From assembly GCF_910592395.1 (NCBI RefSeq), contig NC_088310.1, positions 25,995,491-26,059,490 of the forward strand: a stretch of DNA of 64,000 nt, written 5' to 3'. Below the pieces are notes generated by a model. The model made no database searches, was not told the origin of the DNA, and saw only the letters and a program-made list of their open reading frames with translations. The stretch's first letter is position 1, and the number at the start of each line of letters is the position of its first letter. Positions 1 to 13,092 of this stretch are shown here, piece by piece. The DNA is from Lineus longissimus. Taxonomy: Eukaryota > Nemertea > Pilidiophora > Heteronemertea > Lineidae. The translations under genes and the position numbers were made by a program.

Positions 1-80
1 TGAAAAACGGAGTCAACTGCTAGCTTAGAGTATGCATATTTTCATGCCAAGCAGAGGAAAGGCGAAGATATCCGACTTAC

Positions 81-1763
81 TTATAATCATTTAAAGTGGA
101 CATGAGTCCTGCATAATACTGTCCGTTGGTGAATCTATAACGGGCATGATAAAAAGCCTTTGAGATGCAGGTACTCGAGATGACACTACCAGCATCCTCA
201 CCAGCGGATGTAAAGATCTGAAAATGTAAACATTATATTAGCAAGTGGAAAGGTAATGAGGAATTTAGTTAGTGCTATCACAGGGACTCTGACCCTCCTC
301 CAAGGCAACGCTCATCTCTCTGCTGCACTGACCAACAAACAGGTCTGATTCCTCTTCTAAGGGAACCCACTTGACAATGCAGGAAACCGCATGGTTATAT
401 ATATAAAGTAACAATACCACGCACCAATTGACAGCAGTTGTGAAAGACTGCCAAGGCACACAAGATCGTGGACTGGCCATCAAATCTGCAAATCACTTCT
501 GTCATGAACAGTCCGAACTACTGTAATCTGGAAGCAAGGAGACTAGTGGCAAAGTGGTTGTAGCGCTGGGCTCATAATCAGGAGGTAGTGGGTTCAGAAG
601 GATCACAGGTGTTATGCCCTCATGTCTCTGAGTAAACCTACCTTTTTATCGTTGACTGCCAGAACCACAACAACATCATTCCCACAGGTACCAAACTTCC
701 ACGACTTTTTCCTGAGATAATGGGCGAACCTTTCAACCTGGAGGTGACTCTCTTCACCAACATTTTTCACACTAGAAACGAGACATTCATGGACATATTA
801 AACATCACAGTCTTCTGCGCCTGCTCATTCCGTTCAGTGTTTAATTGCGTGGCACAACGGTTGGATACCAATTCAGTTTGTTGGCTTCGTGACGACAGGT
901 ACTGAAGGGGGGTACAAGGATTTTACTTCACTTAGGATTGAGGACATGGCAATGGAAATAAAGTGTTCTGCTATGGGTCTCTTATCCATCATATTCATGT
1001 GTTCAGGTTCTGTTCGCTGCCGACTGCTTGAGAAATAATTACATACCTTTCATCAATGAACACCTCCTGGACTATTGCAATAGAGATGATATAACCAAAA
1101 CCTTGATCTTCACATGTTCCCTCAGTACAAGCACACGGAGTCGTCTGTTGAATCTCTTGGATTTTAGCATCTAAAGCATTTGCTGAAAGAGTAAGAGCAT
1201 TATCACATCTGCTGTGGAGCCACATTGCTTTGCGCAAGCCCATGCATTGCAGTTGATTGCAGTGCTTGACAGTGCTGAACGGGCAAATAATATTCAAAAT
1301 GTGTTGCTATAGTATTTAGATCAAACTAAAGTTTCTTGACAGTGAGTGTGTTTGGCATACTTGGAGAGGCTGCAGCAACGTGCTACTGAACTAGAATTAT
1401 ACAAGAACATGATTTGCAGTTGCATAGCAACACAAGAGTTAACTTGAAATATTCACCTTTGCACAAATTTTATGATTAAGTAAAGGTCCACTTACCATCG
1501 GAGGGTGATATGAGATGATTTGGATCACAGACATAGGATCTCTGTCCCTGCCTGCCACATCTCTCCAGGTCGACCTGGGGGTTGGGAAAGTCCTCCGGCT
1601 TCCAGGCTGTGACTGGGGCCCAGGTTGAGACGTTACTGAATGGGTTGATGGTAGTGTTGTTGAGGTCATCATCGATGGTCGCTGTCCTGCAGTGACCAAG
1701 CCACAAGATCATGTGTAGCACCAAAAATATGTACAGCCCATATTGCCAAGGAAAATGATACAT
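81..1763 (-). CDS. MOLO1-like membrane protein, 5' part (3' end outside window)
   Basis: Four coding exons join in phase: 1763-1496, 1182-1047, 771-642 and 217-81. All have GT-AG borders, and the last ends in a donor, so the gene continues off the left edge. The start at 1763 gives a hydrophobic signal-like N-terminus (about residues 1-26). A CGR..S.VCDPN..IS segment follows, as at the start of the MOLO1/TPM-type fold. Exon 3 encodes the family core ERFAHYLRKK..FGTCGNDVVVVLAVNDKK, and exon 4 begins IFTSAGEDAG. In C. elegans, MOLO-1 is an auxiliary protein of levamisole-type acetylcholine receptors; a similar surface role here is inference from family. The C-terminal membrane helix expected in the family would lie outside the window. 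Exon 3 is too short to stand out as a long ORF and was found by splicing phase and motif. Confidence 0.8.
541..612 (+). repeat. tRNA-derived SINE head or tRNA relic (Met-CAU-like)
   Basis: A-box-like TGGCAAAGTGG at 547-557 is followed by a tRNA-like arm with CAT at the anticodon position and a weak B-box, GGTTCAGAAGG, from 591. No aminoacyl stem closes, so it is not a working tRNA. It sits in the last visible MOLO1-like intron. Confidence 0.4.
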
Positions 1764-3852
1764 TTCAGCATGGGCTCATGGGGAAAATGGAATCATCTGA
1801 AAGAAGTAAGATTTAGCTGAATCAACAGTAACCATCTACCATCTAAAAACAGCTTATGTGGCCAATGGCATGACACTTCATCTCTACACAGACTGAAGAT
1901 ATAGTACGGGCAGGTCGAACGCAGAAGGTAAATTAATTGAAAAGTACAAAATACTACAATTCCATGCCAACTCAACTTTATCACTACTTTTGGACAGAGG
2001 GATCAGGCCAACAGAATGCTTTTCATATTGGCAATGGGACTGAACTAGTTTAGTCAGCATGTCAATTGCTTCAAACTTCCTGCAGTACAGCACAATGTCG
2101 TCGACGTCGATCATTCCGATGATAATCTGACTGAATGATAATTATTCACGCACATAAAATGTTGGTTCTGCACAGAATAATCAGCCTTGAATTCAGTTAT
2201 CATGCAGTACATGTACATGTACCGACATACTGTCGGGATTGTCGTCAACAGCTGCTGTAACCAGAAAAATTGTGCAGGTTTTTTTTTACCTACACCACCT
2301 CGTATACCAATCATTATCATATGCTTTCAGGCACTCGTGATTGTGATGAAGTAACGAACAGAGGATTCTGGTGTTCCCAACAAGATTCTGGGAACAGAGA
2401 CCAGTACTAAAGGGATGTGACGGGGAGCAGGCCAGAGACACTGCACACTACCCCTTGGTTCCTACCTGGAGCAAGGTTTTATTAAGAAATTGAAAAACAA
2501 AGTGGTCTTACACAACATTTTTTTATTAAAATGACTGAAGCACAACAGTGGTTTTGACATTCAACTACAGGATAAGGTACAAGCAGCGGAAACATGATTA
2601 CCTTAGAGTCGGCCACAACCACCTGTTGTACAATGAATGATGAAACATAGAATTCAGGACATAACCCACATAGCCTTCTGTCAAAGTTTGAGAAATTCAA
2701 ATAGAAGCTCCCAAAGAAAGTATCACTATTTCAAGTTAAAGTTTAATGAGCTTTTCCTGGCTGTCTTTATCATGAAAACTCACATCAGACATCGACAGAC
2801 CAAATAGTAGCGGGAGAAATGTGATCCCTGAAAAAAGCTAACTTGATGAACCTGGTCGAATTTGGGATATAATCATTCGAATGGCGAGTGGCTGCGCCCC
2901 ACATTCAGCTTTAGACAAAGCCGAAAAACAACACAGCAACAACATTAATACTGACTCAACACAAGAATGAAGTTTGATCGATAGGCTCAACTAACAATGC
3001 TGCACTTGAGGATGTCAGTATCTGGAGCCAGCAAACGAAAGACGATATTTGTATGCAGTGCAGCTCAATGTTAACCCGGCCAAATCATAACTCCTATATT
3101 GTACATGAATCAGGCAACCACAATACTGATGGATCTACAATTAGCAACGACCGCACAGGCAAGGACTGACCATTTTAGTGGTCAATGACATCATGAAGCA
3201 ATGCATGCACTTGGTGCACTCTACACCCATCAAGAAATCATCAGGGAAAAATGCAGGCTCCTGCAGCTAAGTAGCCTACACAATAATCTACCTACATACC
3301 CAAATCATGGCCAATAGTATGACTGTGCGATTTGAAATGTGAAAACTGAAGACTGAAATGATATGTGAAATCTTGCAATGACCGAGATGTGACGATTTGC
3401 ATTAGATTTACAAAATCTAACAATAAACTTCACTACCCATTTTGGATCCGAGACATAATTGTAACCATTTAGCAATGTGCTCCTTTTGTCCCATTGTGCA
3501 TTTTCTCAAATTTTCTAACAGGTAGAGAAAAAAGTAGTTTTTATGTTTTACAATTTTGAATTTGAATTGGATAGACTTTTTCACACACAGAATCTCAAAA
3601 ATGCTTCATTTCCAGACCCATTTTTGCAACTCTCATCACCTGAAATGTGGATCAGCTTGGCTAAACCATTCTTCAGGTCAAACTGCCGGCAGTTCCATAC
3701 GATTTCCTTCAATATGTTCCCACTCAAAACTGTACATGTAATTCAGAAAAGACATATCTCATGATTTGAAGAACATTACAAAGTGGACAAGACGCATCTC
3801 GACTAAATGTGAACATTAAAATTTGTAGTCATCATCCGAGTTAAAAGAGTGT
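1764..3852. other. Intergenic region between two minus-strand genes
   Basis: This should hold the promoter and 5' UTR of the MOLO1-like gene and the 3' flank of the RNA-binding-protein gene. Short ORFs here have no recognisable domain and do not splice into either neighbour. A perfect TACATGTACATGTA lies at 2208-2221. Confidence 0.5.
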
Positions 3853-5461
3853 TTATTTCCCAAAGCTGCTGTAATTTGCTCCAGTGTACGCCGAGGAATT
3901 TGTAGTGGTGTAAGCATACTTGGCACGATCACCCATGGCTGGGTAACCGGCAAGTGATGCTGCAACATCCTTTGCACCATAGCCTGCCTTATCGGGGCGA
4001 GGGAACGGGTAAGCCCGCTCTCGCTCACTTTCAGCTGCTCCATAAGGTGGCAAGTCCCTGCAAATACAATAGAAACATTATAAGTTCATATCTCATGCAA
4101 CGTCATCAGCTGTCTCGAGTCATTTTGCTTTCTAATACCAATAGCTTACCTTCCCCGATCTCTTCTGTAGTATTCCGGTGGTGGCCTGTCCAGTGGGTCT
4201 CTGGCCGACTCTCCCCTTGGGTAGTATGTATCATAGAACCACTTAAAGTAGACATCTGGTGGGGGCCAGTATGACCTTGGGTCGCGATCCCTGTCATCTG
4301 GGGCTGGGAAATCACCATATCCACCACGTCTGTAGTAGTCCGGCGGTGGTGGGTAGTCCCGATCTCGGCTGTAGGCATCACGGCCACCACGATCCGAATC
4401 CCGATCTCTACCATAAGGAGCTGAGCGCCCGCCTCTTCCTCTTACTGGACCACCATCTCTGCCACCACGGCCTCCTCTTCCCCCGCCGCCTCGGTCACTG
4501 AAAATGGAAATTGTGAACATACATGTAACGTGATGACATGACAAAATGTCACCAAGTTAGGATGAAATGCGAAAAAACTTGTCTCCGAAACAGGCTCAAT
4601 GATACTAGAAGGTGTCCGTGTAATTAAAGAGGCCTGCAAATTGCAATGCATGCATTTCTTAATTGCTGAGCTCTGGAGCAACTTTGACTAAAGGCTTCAT
4701 CTGTCCGGTGTCAATAAATGACGTTGGTGAAAATCATTTCCTGAATTTCTGGATACCTACCCCTGTTGCTTTCCATAGTTACTTCCTTCTCGTTTTGGTT
4801 TAGACTTCGACAGCTGCAATTGGAAAGTTAAATTTATCAGATATGGGAATGATCACTCAGCAAGCATCAAGGGATAGTAATGTGGCCATCTTGGATTGGA
4901 CGATTTCGTGATTTGATGATTTATAAACGTTACTGGACAATGTTCAGGATACAATAGTTTAAAAAAAAGGTTTTTCACAGTCGGTGTCAATGACTGTTCA
5001 AGTCTTACCTCCACGTTCATAGTCTGTCCTTGGAACATGGCCTGGTTCAGGTTATCAATAGCGCAATTTGCCTCGGCCTCCGTTGCCATATGCTGAAAAA
5101 GAACACATAATGTGGCTACAAATAGGGTGATTTGTGGTAGGAGTAGTAAACAATGTAAATATTCTTATATCAAAAACTATGATTACTTCAAGTGACGATT
5201 AATTGCTAGAAAATGAAGCATTTTCAAATAAACAGCTCTCACTCCCAAGTGAAGTAGCGTTAATAGTTTTGTACCATTTAGGAGTTTCTGACATTATTTC
5301 AAATGAACAATGAAAAAAGAACTTTTCAGAATACTCACCACAAAGCCATACTTGTGAAAAACTACGCATTCTCCGACATTTCCGTATTCAGCAAACATCG
5401 CCCTAAGAGCATTTTCATCGGCGTTCTCGACAAGATTTCCGACAAAGATCTTGGCGGGCAT
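3853..5461 (-). CDS. RRM RNA-binding protein with RGG/RD-rich tail (RBM4/lark-like)
   Basis: Five exons join in phase to 270 residues: 5461-5339, 5092-5009, 4813-4761, 4497-4150 and 4057-3853. Residues 1-70 form one RRM: RNP2 is KIFVGN near the N-terminus, the RNP1 position reads KYGFVHM, and the motif closes with MNVELS. The RRM resembles the RBM4/lark/RBM14 group. Unlike RBM4 there is only one RRM and no CCHC knuckle. Next come a GRGGRGG stretch, RDRD/DRDR-rich and proline-tyrosine-rich segments, and a Tyr/Ser/Thr-rich C-terminus. Such proteins bind RNA in splicing or translation control; the exact orthologue is not settled. The start is the only ATG ahead of the RRM. AATAAA overlaps the stop codon, so a very short 3' UTR is possible. 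The gene is separated from UTP25 by a divergent 2.3-kb gap. Confidence 0.85.
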
Positions 5462-7756
5462 TTTGAACTACGGTATTGCGCCTACGCTTTGTTCTGGAAG
5501 TAAACGAGGAGAGCATATCTCGGATGAGGCGAAGTCGCAACGTACGAATAAGAGGCGGATGAAATGTGGATCGACCAGTCACATACGATTGGTAAGAACA
5601 AGGAGCATAGTTAGTTTTGGGATAGAGGCGCATATTTATGAAGGATGACCTTTGAACTCGCTTTTAAAATGTGTTGTGCACTGTGTACCCTACTAGTTTA
5701 TTTAGAGGATGCTGTTGCAAAAGAGCGATATTTGACGGTAGATGCATATTTCAATTCACTTGCAAAGCACTGGCGACGAGAAGTTTGGAGCGAATATACT
5801 GTTAATGTGTGCGACGGGTAATTGTACATGTCGGAAAGAATGGAAAATCGCCCGACTTTGTGACAATGTTCAGTGTAAGTTGACTGATCAATGACAATGA
5901 CAGAGTTGCGATTTTGGGTATTATGTTTGTTTGATAGTTTATATTCAGCGAGATCACAGGCACATCTTTCAGACATATATCTATTTTACGACAAGCTTCA
6001 GTTCCTCAACATTTGGAATCAAGAGAGTAGCACCAGTTAGTTTAAGACTTACTCATTTATACTGCATACATTGACTTAGTCTAAGAAAACTTGTGCTGCT
6101 TTTAACTTATCCCTGGCCTTCATCGGGCTAAACTTGGTTTGCACTAGGGCAGGAACTTGAAAGTGGGAAACTGCATGGTTTTGATTAGGAAAACTCAAAC
6201 AAAACCAGAATTCAAAGGGGGGATCCAAGAGGGGGGTATATTGTGAAAACAGTTTAAAGAGGGGGGGGCGGGGGCGCCACCTTTTTGTCATGAGGTGGAG
6301 AACATTTTGATTTTGATGTTATTGTTAGATGTCGGTTTGGGGATTATAGCCAACCACAAAGCTGAAGCACATGTAATGCAGACGCAAGTGGTGAGGAAAA
6401 TTTTTATTGAATTTTTTGGTTAAAATTTATGTTGAGGATCTGACGCATTTTCGAGTTCAATATGGTCGAATTCACAGTGACAACTACATGCAACCGATAT
6501 ACATGGATTGTCATGCAAATAAGAGATGTTGGACATGGTGACGCTTGGTCAGCGGTCGATGTCTATTGCAACAGTTAAAGTCAGCGGCATTTTTCCTGAA
6601 AGACAATTTTGCAGAGCGACGAAGACATCATTACAAGACGGCTTTACATTAATAGAGCGCAGGTCTCTTTCGGCTGACTTCGCTTGCGCTTTGCCTTTTT
6701 GAAGAGAAACGACCTGAAATATTTCAGAAAAGACGGAATCAAACTGCGTGATATGCTCTCCTTTTTAACTTCAACTTTCAAGATCTTGTTTCCGCAACGC
6801 ATCGGGCGGTCATGATGGAATCTTTGTACTTGCAGACCTAGAAAAAGTGCAGCGTAAAAGCGGGTGAATCAAACTCGAACAAACGCAAATTCACAGCGGT
6901 GGCGACTTTCCTTTTCTCTTGCATGAAGACAGATTTCGATGAATTACCAAGTAGTTTGAAGGGCATATAACGTCGCAAATTACCCTGTGTCGCAATAGCT
7001 GAAAAAAAGTTCAAACCCTAAACAAACGCATTATTACGAATTGCAACATTATTGTTGCCGGTATCAAGGAAAGTAAAACGGAGCGACTTCATCCATTTAC
7101 TGAATGGGCGCAAAATCCACAGAAGAATCGCTGAAAAATAATTCATGTCCAAACTTTCATTGACATTGTATTGTCAGGTCTTGAACGCATGAAAATGATG
7201 AATGATGGATTATCCGTTTTGATATGCTACTTTTTTGTTCCAGGCCTGATGCCGTGGGCGTGATGGGAATTGAGGAATAACGGAACGAGTTTAGACATGT
7301 TAGAGAATGTTATACACCACCGCAATTACACTTCTCGCAACGAAAGAATAGAGAATGGCTGAAAAATAACATCACAAGGCCTGGTTATGGACGGTCACGG
7401 TATGCATCGTCGTGCGTACATTTCGTCTCGACGTCAAGCAAATCAACGATTTTGGTCGTCTCCGCGGACGGAATTTAGCCATCGAGGTTGTTCTTTAATA
7501 TCTTACGAAAGTTATACTTTCATTACTACTGGCTTTCGGCCTCTGACTATGCTCAAATTACCTTTTGATGAGGAATAAACGACAAAGGGATGTCTGACAA
7601 ATTAGAAAATTATAATGCTATCAGTTTCTAACAAGACCGTGAGGGGCGCTGTTGGGCGTCACCCAAGGCAGCTTTACGGACTTTTTGATTGGTTCCCGTG
7701 GAGCGGTCATCCAATCAAAAATTATTTGACGGAATCGTCACGTTGAAAAATCCAGC
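5462..7756. other. Divergent intergenic region (RNA-binding gene / UTP25)
   Basis: About 2.3 kb between two divergent genes. Neither strand carries an exon I can support. A phrase like GCTGAAAAATAA recurs near 6990, 7130 and 7355 in similar surroundings, suggesting old local duplication. The right end carries UTP25 promoter signals. Confidence 0.5.
7687..7715 (+). promoter_or_regulatory. Paired CCAAT boxes upstream of UTP25
   Basis: An inverted CCAAT (ATTGG, within 7687-7692) and a direct CCAAT (7711-7715) face each other 42-70 bp before the UTP25 start codon. The pairing suggests an NF-Y-type proximal promoter; this is motif evidence only. Confidence 0.4.
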
Positions 7757-10700
7757 ATGGCACCTCGTCGCGGTCGAGGCAAGCGTGGGCATGGTAGAAA
7801 CAATCAAAAGAGCAAGAAAAAGCAAATCAAGCTTGAATCATTATCGAACAAGTATAAGAAACACTTAAAGAACTCTGGGGAATCGCACCCTGTTGAAGCT
7901 AGGTTCGAATCTCTTCAATTTTCCTTGATTCACCCAAAAAAATTGATGTTGTTGTTGTCGTTTGATTCTAAACATCCAAGAACTTCCACTCTGACATAGC
8001 CGCAGAAAGGCAGCCATGGTGATCCAGTTGTTTTTCTGCAGAATTTTGCATGTTCGTAGCCTGCATGGCATAACTTTCTACAGATCCCCTTCCAGTAATT
8101 TTCTTCAGTCTTAGTCACTTCTTCTGAAGACAACTGGTTCTGTGGCTAGCACACGTCTTAGTCTTAGTAGTTCATATCGATGGCACGGGATGAGTATGCT
8201 CGCCTCTGGATCTGCCATAGTCGTTATAGATAGACCAGAGCAGACACTGGCCCTTCAATTTACAGTATAAAAGATTGTGGGTCATATTACATTTCAGTCA
8301 TAGAAAGGACAAACAGTTTAAGACGGTTAAGGATCAAGAAGAGGATATCGTAGTAAGTACATCTGTCATTGTCAGTGGGGCCTTTTTCACTTTCAGTTAG
8401 CCAAGCCCTACCAGAACTTCTTTATAAAATTTCTAGTAATATTTTAGAAATTAACATTGTGTCGCACAATCTTGGGAACTTTTCAACGCCTTCCCCTAGT
8501 CCTAACATCAAACATAAACAACATTAACATTCTTACGTGAGTCTCTTATTGTTACATGTCTCTTTATTTCAGTCGGAACATGATAGCTCAGAAAGTGAAG
8601 AAGAGCCAAGTGCATATGAGCTACTGATGACCTCAATACAGGATCGTAAAGGAAAGGATTTGCCAGACTCCGATGGTGAGTCATGTGTAGTCTTAGTGTC
8701 GTCCTCCAATGTATGACTGAATAGTATGTAAAGTTGCGGCAGCGTCTTGATTTGGGTGATCACGCAGTGAAACGGTTAATCTAGATAAACCAAATAACAT
8801 CAAAATCTCAGAGAAACAATGAGCAGAGAGTCGAGTATTTCATGAAGAGAAGGCTAGTGCTACTGCTAACTTTGGAATTGGCAACTCAGCAAGTGTTTTT
8901 ACACAAGTGCATTTGTCATTTTGAGTGTCCCTGGGAAGTTCTGAGAGTCATAGATATGTGTCCAGTGGACGTAAGGTTTTTACACTGTTTGTTGTGGATT
9001 TTCAGAGAGTGATGAGAATGACGCTGAAGATGAAGGTGAAGTAGAAGATGAGGATTTGGAAGATGATGATCTTATAGGAGAGGAAGCGGAGTCGGATGAA
9101 GAGGATGAATTTGGAGATGACAGCGAAGACGACCTGGAAGATGGCAGTGAAGAGGATAATGAATCCACTGATGACGAGGAACCAGTCAGAAAGAAGCTGA
9201 AGAAGGACAGCAGCGACGCTGAGCCATCACAGACAGGAAAGACGGAGGATGAAGATGAGGGTGCTGCAAGCAGCGGAGAAAGTGATGTGGAGAATATTCT
9301 ACTTCAAGAAGAGGAGGAAGTGGATCTGTCAACAGGTATGTACTTGTAAGACTGAAAACAATATTTTCATGCCTCTTCGAATTTAGAATCAAGATAATTT
9401 GTGTTTAAGCATGTTATTAGTGTTTGTGCATTCTGCTCTGAAAACTATGAACACGGATTTTAACCCTCATTATTTACGGGGACGAAAATTCCATTGCAGA
9501 TCCTTTCCATATTCACTTTGAGAAGGAAATCCCTGAATGTTTAGCAGTGCAGCTTGCTGATGGTTCGAAGCCATGGCAAAAGGAGGAGAAGAAGGTAACT
9601 CAGTTTGGTGTTCACTCAGTTTTTGCCTCATTCAGTTCTTTGGATACTTGTGACCTGACAAAGACATCGTTCGGTAGCTTGGCCCTATAACGCTTTAATT
9701 GATCTGCAGAAAATGGTGTTATGACATAGTTTCTTTCTGACCTTGTCAAGAAATTAGCTTCCAGGACAAGGCACTTTAATAACTGACCTTCCAAAATCCT
9801 TTTTAATGCAAATCATTTCATCATTGTTCTTTTCAGTTTTCAAGTGTTGGGAAATATCTTCACTTATATTCCGATGAGAAGTATGTCTCGAATTTCAAAG
9901 ACAAGGAGCGAGATGTCCGCAAGTTAGATGTAAGTTAAGTCATTTCGAACTTTTCAACTGTATTGCATTTACTCTGCTTTGACGGCAGCTAACATGGTAT
10001 TTATTCCATCGCCAATTGAAAATGAGCAAATTCCCCATCTCTTCTTAGTGTCATGTAATTCATATGTGCTTACGGTACCGTATATGTTCTTTTGCTTCAG
10101 GTGAAGCCCAAGTTGTGCGATCATCTTAAAGAAGTTAACAGAGATTGTGTTGCTGCACCCCTGAAAGAATCTGGTAAGAATCACATGTATGTTCTACATG
10201 TTCGTGAAATTCTTTATTTAAACTACTGTACGACTTGTCATCCCTTATTGTTCATTTGCAACGCTTTCTCATTCTTGAGCATCTACTTTTCAGGCTATTT
10301 CTCCCCACTGCAGCAAGACCTCTTCTCAGTTCTGAATAGTTATCAGGACCTTTATTACCCGGAGCAGACGTATAAAAATGCTGAAGAGATCAGGTTGATC
10401 TATTGCCTCCATGCTCTCAATCATGTCCTCAAAACACGCAGTCGGGTCATCGCCCATAGTGCCAAAATCAAGTCAAAGAAAGACGACATCCCTGATGATT
10501 ATCGAGACCATGGTTTGACGCGACCCAAAGTGCTGATTGTTGTGCCTTTCCGAGACTCTGCTCTGAAAATAGTCAACCTGTTCTCCTCACTCTTGATGAA
10601 GAAAGAAGAGGCTTTTGTCAGCAATAGGAAACGATTTGACGATGCCTATGGCGAGAAGGATGCAGACGATCGGAAAGCTGGGAAAAAGCCTGATGATTAT

Positions 10701-13092
10701 GAAGCCATTTTCACAGGAAATATTGATGATCATTTCCGAATTGGTATTGGAGTTGCCAAGAAGACGCTGAAGTTGTTCACTGAGTTCTACTCATCGGACA
10801 TCATCATCACGTCTCCTCTAGGTTTGAGGACAATCATTGGTGTTGAAGGGTGAGTATACATACAGGAGCAGGAACAGGAAGTTTTTGGTGCATTTCCACA
10901 CACCACGTAAATGCACTTTTGTGGAATGTTTGAATGGGATGGATAAAGACTCTTTGTAATTAATTGAATACTTTTGCTTGCAGAGAGGAGAAGAGAGATT
11001 TTGACTTCCTGTCTTCCATAGAACTACTTATCTTTGATCAGACAGACATCTTCCTCATGCAGAACTGGGATCACATAACAGTAAGTCCTCTTCTTAGTTA
11101 AATCTGAAGTGAGTACAGTTTAGCCTCTCTATTAAGGACACCCATAAGACTGACAAATGATGCCCTGAATAGATTTAAAGTAAAGTAACTTGGCCAAGGT
11201 CACATGTGAGGTGTCTGTGTCCGGTAGCCAACCCATTTTTTCCTATTTATGAGTCGGTCACCTTGACTACTGTACCACTCATGATCTCTTATTTCCAATG
11301 TCCTTGCAGCAACTGATGTCATGTATGCACTTGCAACCAAAAGAGGCTCATGGTGTGGATTTCTCGCGAGTACGGATGTGGACGCTGAATGGCTGGTCCA
11401 AATATTACCGCCAGACCCTCATATTCAGCAGCCTCGTCACTCCTGAGATCAATGCTTTGTTCAACAAGCATTCACAGAGTATCCTTTCCAGTCTTGGAGA
11501 GACTGACCTCCTTAGCCTTGATTGGCTACACTCTGAAAAGCAAACTGGATAGATTTCACTTAGATGGTGAGACATCTAAAGAAGGAGATTACGAAATCAA
11601 ATCCAGCCACCATATTGAAGCTTCTACATTACACTATGCTAACTAGAGGCATCAATCTACCTTGTGATTAAGCCCCAGGGCCATATGACATATTCAGATG
11701 ACATGCCGCAATACCCTGTCCTGTTGGTAGTCTCAAAAATACAATGTCAGCTCCTACCAAGACTCAGTATCTGGTCTGTTTCCTTTGACCTCATCCTAGT
11801 TTTATTCCCTTGACAATTGTACAGATTATGCAGGCAAAGTGATGGTGATGAAACCACCAACGCCAGGAACGATCTGTCAGATTGTGACATTGTTACCACA
11901 GGTAGGCCACATCATAAATTATTTTGGTATTTTTGTTTACCCGTACATTTCTTGGTGAATAAGTTAACAACGATGTCTTAGATGTCATTGTTACCAATTT
12001 CCATATATTCCTGAACATATTGCATGTTTTCTGCCTGGAGGTAGCGGGTATATGCAACTGGACAGTACCTCGTAACTCGTAGCAAAGGCTATTACATTTG
12101 ATTGCAAGTCATCCGGTAGCATTTCAAAACTACTTTCTTGAAATGATTTTTGCAAGGACTTGCCTAAATAATACTTATTGATATTGCAGGTATTTCAGAG
12201 AGTTCATGCTGAGAGTTACAGCCAACTTGCCGATGCTCGGTTCCAGTATTTCATCCAGAAGGTGCTACCCCAATACAAGGATGCTGTCATGTCTCAGACG
12301 ATGGTCTTCATCCCCTCCTACTTCGACTATGTCCGACTGAGGAATTACTTCAAGAAAGAAGAGATGGATGCTGCATTCATATGCGAGTAAGTTTGAAAGA
12401 AAATTGATTAGATCAGTGAAGATGACAGTTGACAGGATTTCCATGTTATCCCTTCATCGTAATTGTCATCATCAGCCATGTTACTTTACTGTAAACCTGG
12501 CTTACCGTGCAGTAGAAGCTACCCCCCTTCAATATCTTTTTTTTCTATATCACATCATTTTACTGGTCATCTTCTTCAGGTACACGAAGGATAAATCCAT
12601 ATCACGTTCAAGAAATCACTTCTTTCATGGCAAAGTCCACTTTCTTCTCTACACTGAAAGGATACACTTCTATAGAAGGTAAGCACTAACTTTTCCATTG
12701 TTGCAGACATTTTAAGAGCATTATACAGAGAGCAGGGCTGCCTACTACAGTATACACCTTTGGGTGTTATTGTACACCAAATTTTACTTACAATGTATTA
12801 TAGCTTGGTCAAGATAACTTCTTACTCTTGCCATCTATCCTCTAGGTACAAAATCCGTGGAATTCGACATATCATCTTCTATGAACTGCCGGCCTACCCT
12901 CACTTCTACAGTGAGATCTGCAACATGCTGATAGATGCTAAGAAAGACGAAAGCCAGGAGAATAAGACGTGTTCTGTGATATACTCGAGATATGACGCCC
13001 AACGGTTGTCAGCTGTTGTCGGGACTGAACGAGCTTCCTATATGGTGAATGCGGAAAAGGCTGTTCATATGTTTGTGACAGGAGACTCGTGA
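7757..13092 (+). CDS. UTP25: UTP25 / digestive organ expansion factor homologue (SSU processome)
   Basis: Fourteen exons join in phase to 778 residues: 7757-7902, 8298-8352, 8573-8675, 9006-9335, 9500-9594, 9837-9929, 10101-10173, 10294-10849, 10984-11080, 11310-11478, 11825-11901, 12190-12386, 12580-12678 and 12846-13092. UTP25 (DEF, DIEXF) is a nucleolar factor of the small-subunit processome needed for 18S rRNA maturation. The N-terminus is Arg/Lys-rich. Residues about 100-210 are a long Asp/Glu/Ser tract. The family signature [15 protein letters not shown] lies near residue 380, followed by [18 protein letters not shown] and [15 protein letters not shown]. The C-terminal half keeps [34 protein letters not shown] and [13 protein letters not shown]. 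The fold is helicase-like, but classical Walker and DEAD boxes are absent, as in the family. The length matches vertebrate orthologues. One donor, after exon 1, is weak (AG|GTTCGA) but is fixed by phase. Confidence 0.97.
11215..11285 (-). repeat. Possible tRNA-derived SINE fragment in a UTP25 intron
   Basis: Read on the minus strand, GAGTGGTACAGTAGTCAAGG looks like a decayed A-box region, with a degenerate B-box-like GGGTTGGCTACC after it. It lies just before the exon 10 acceptor. The match is weak. Confidence 0.25.

Noticed and set aside
541..612. Functional initiator-type tRNA gene
   Set aside because: The arms do not pair and the B-box is degenerate; kept only as a SINE or tRNA relic.
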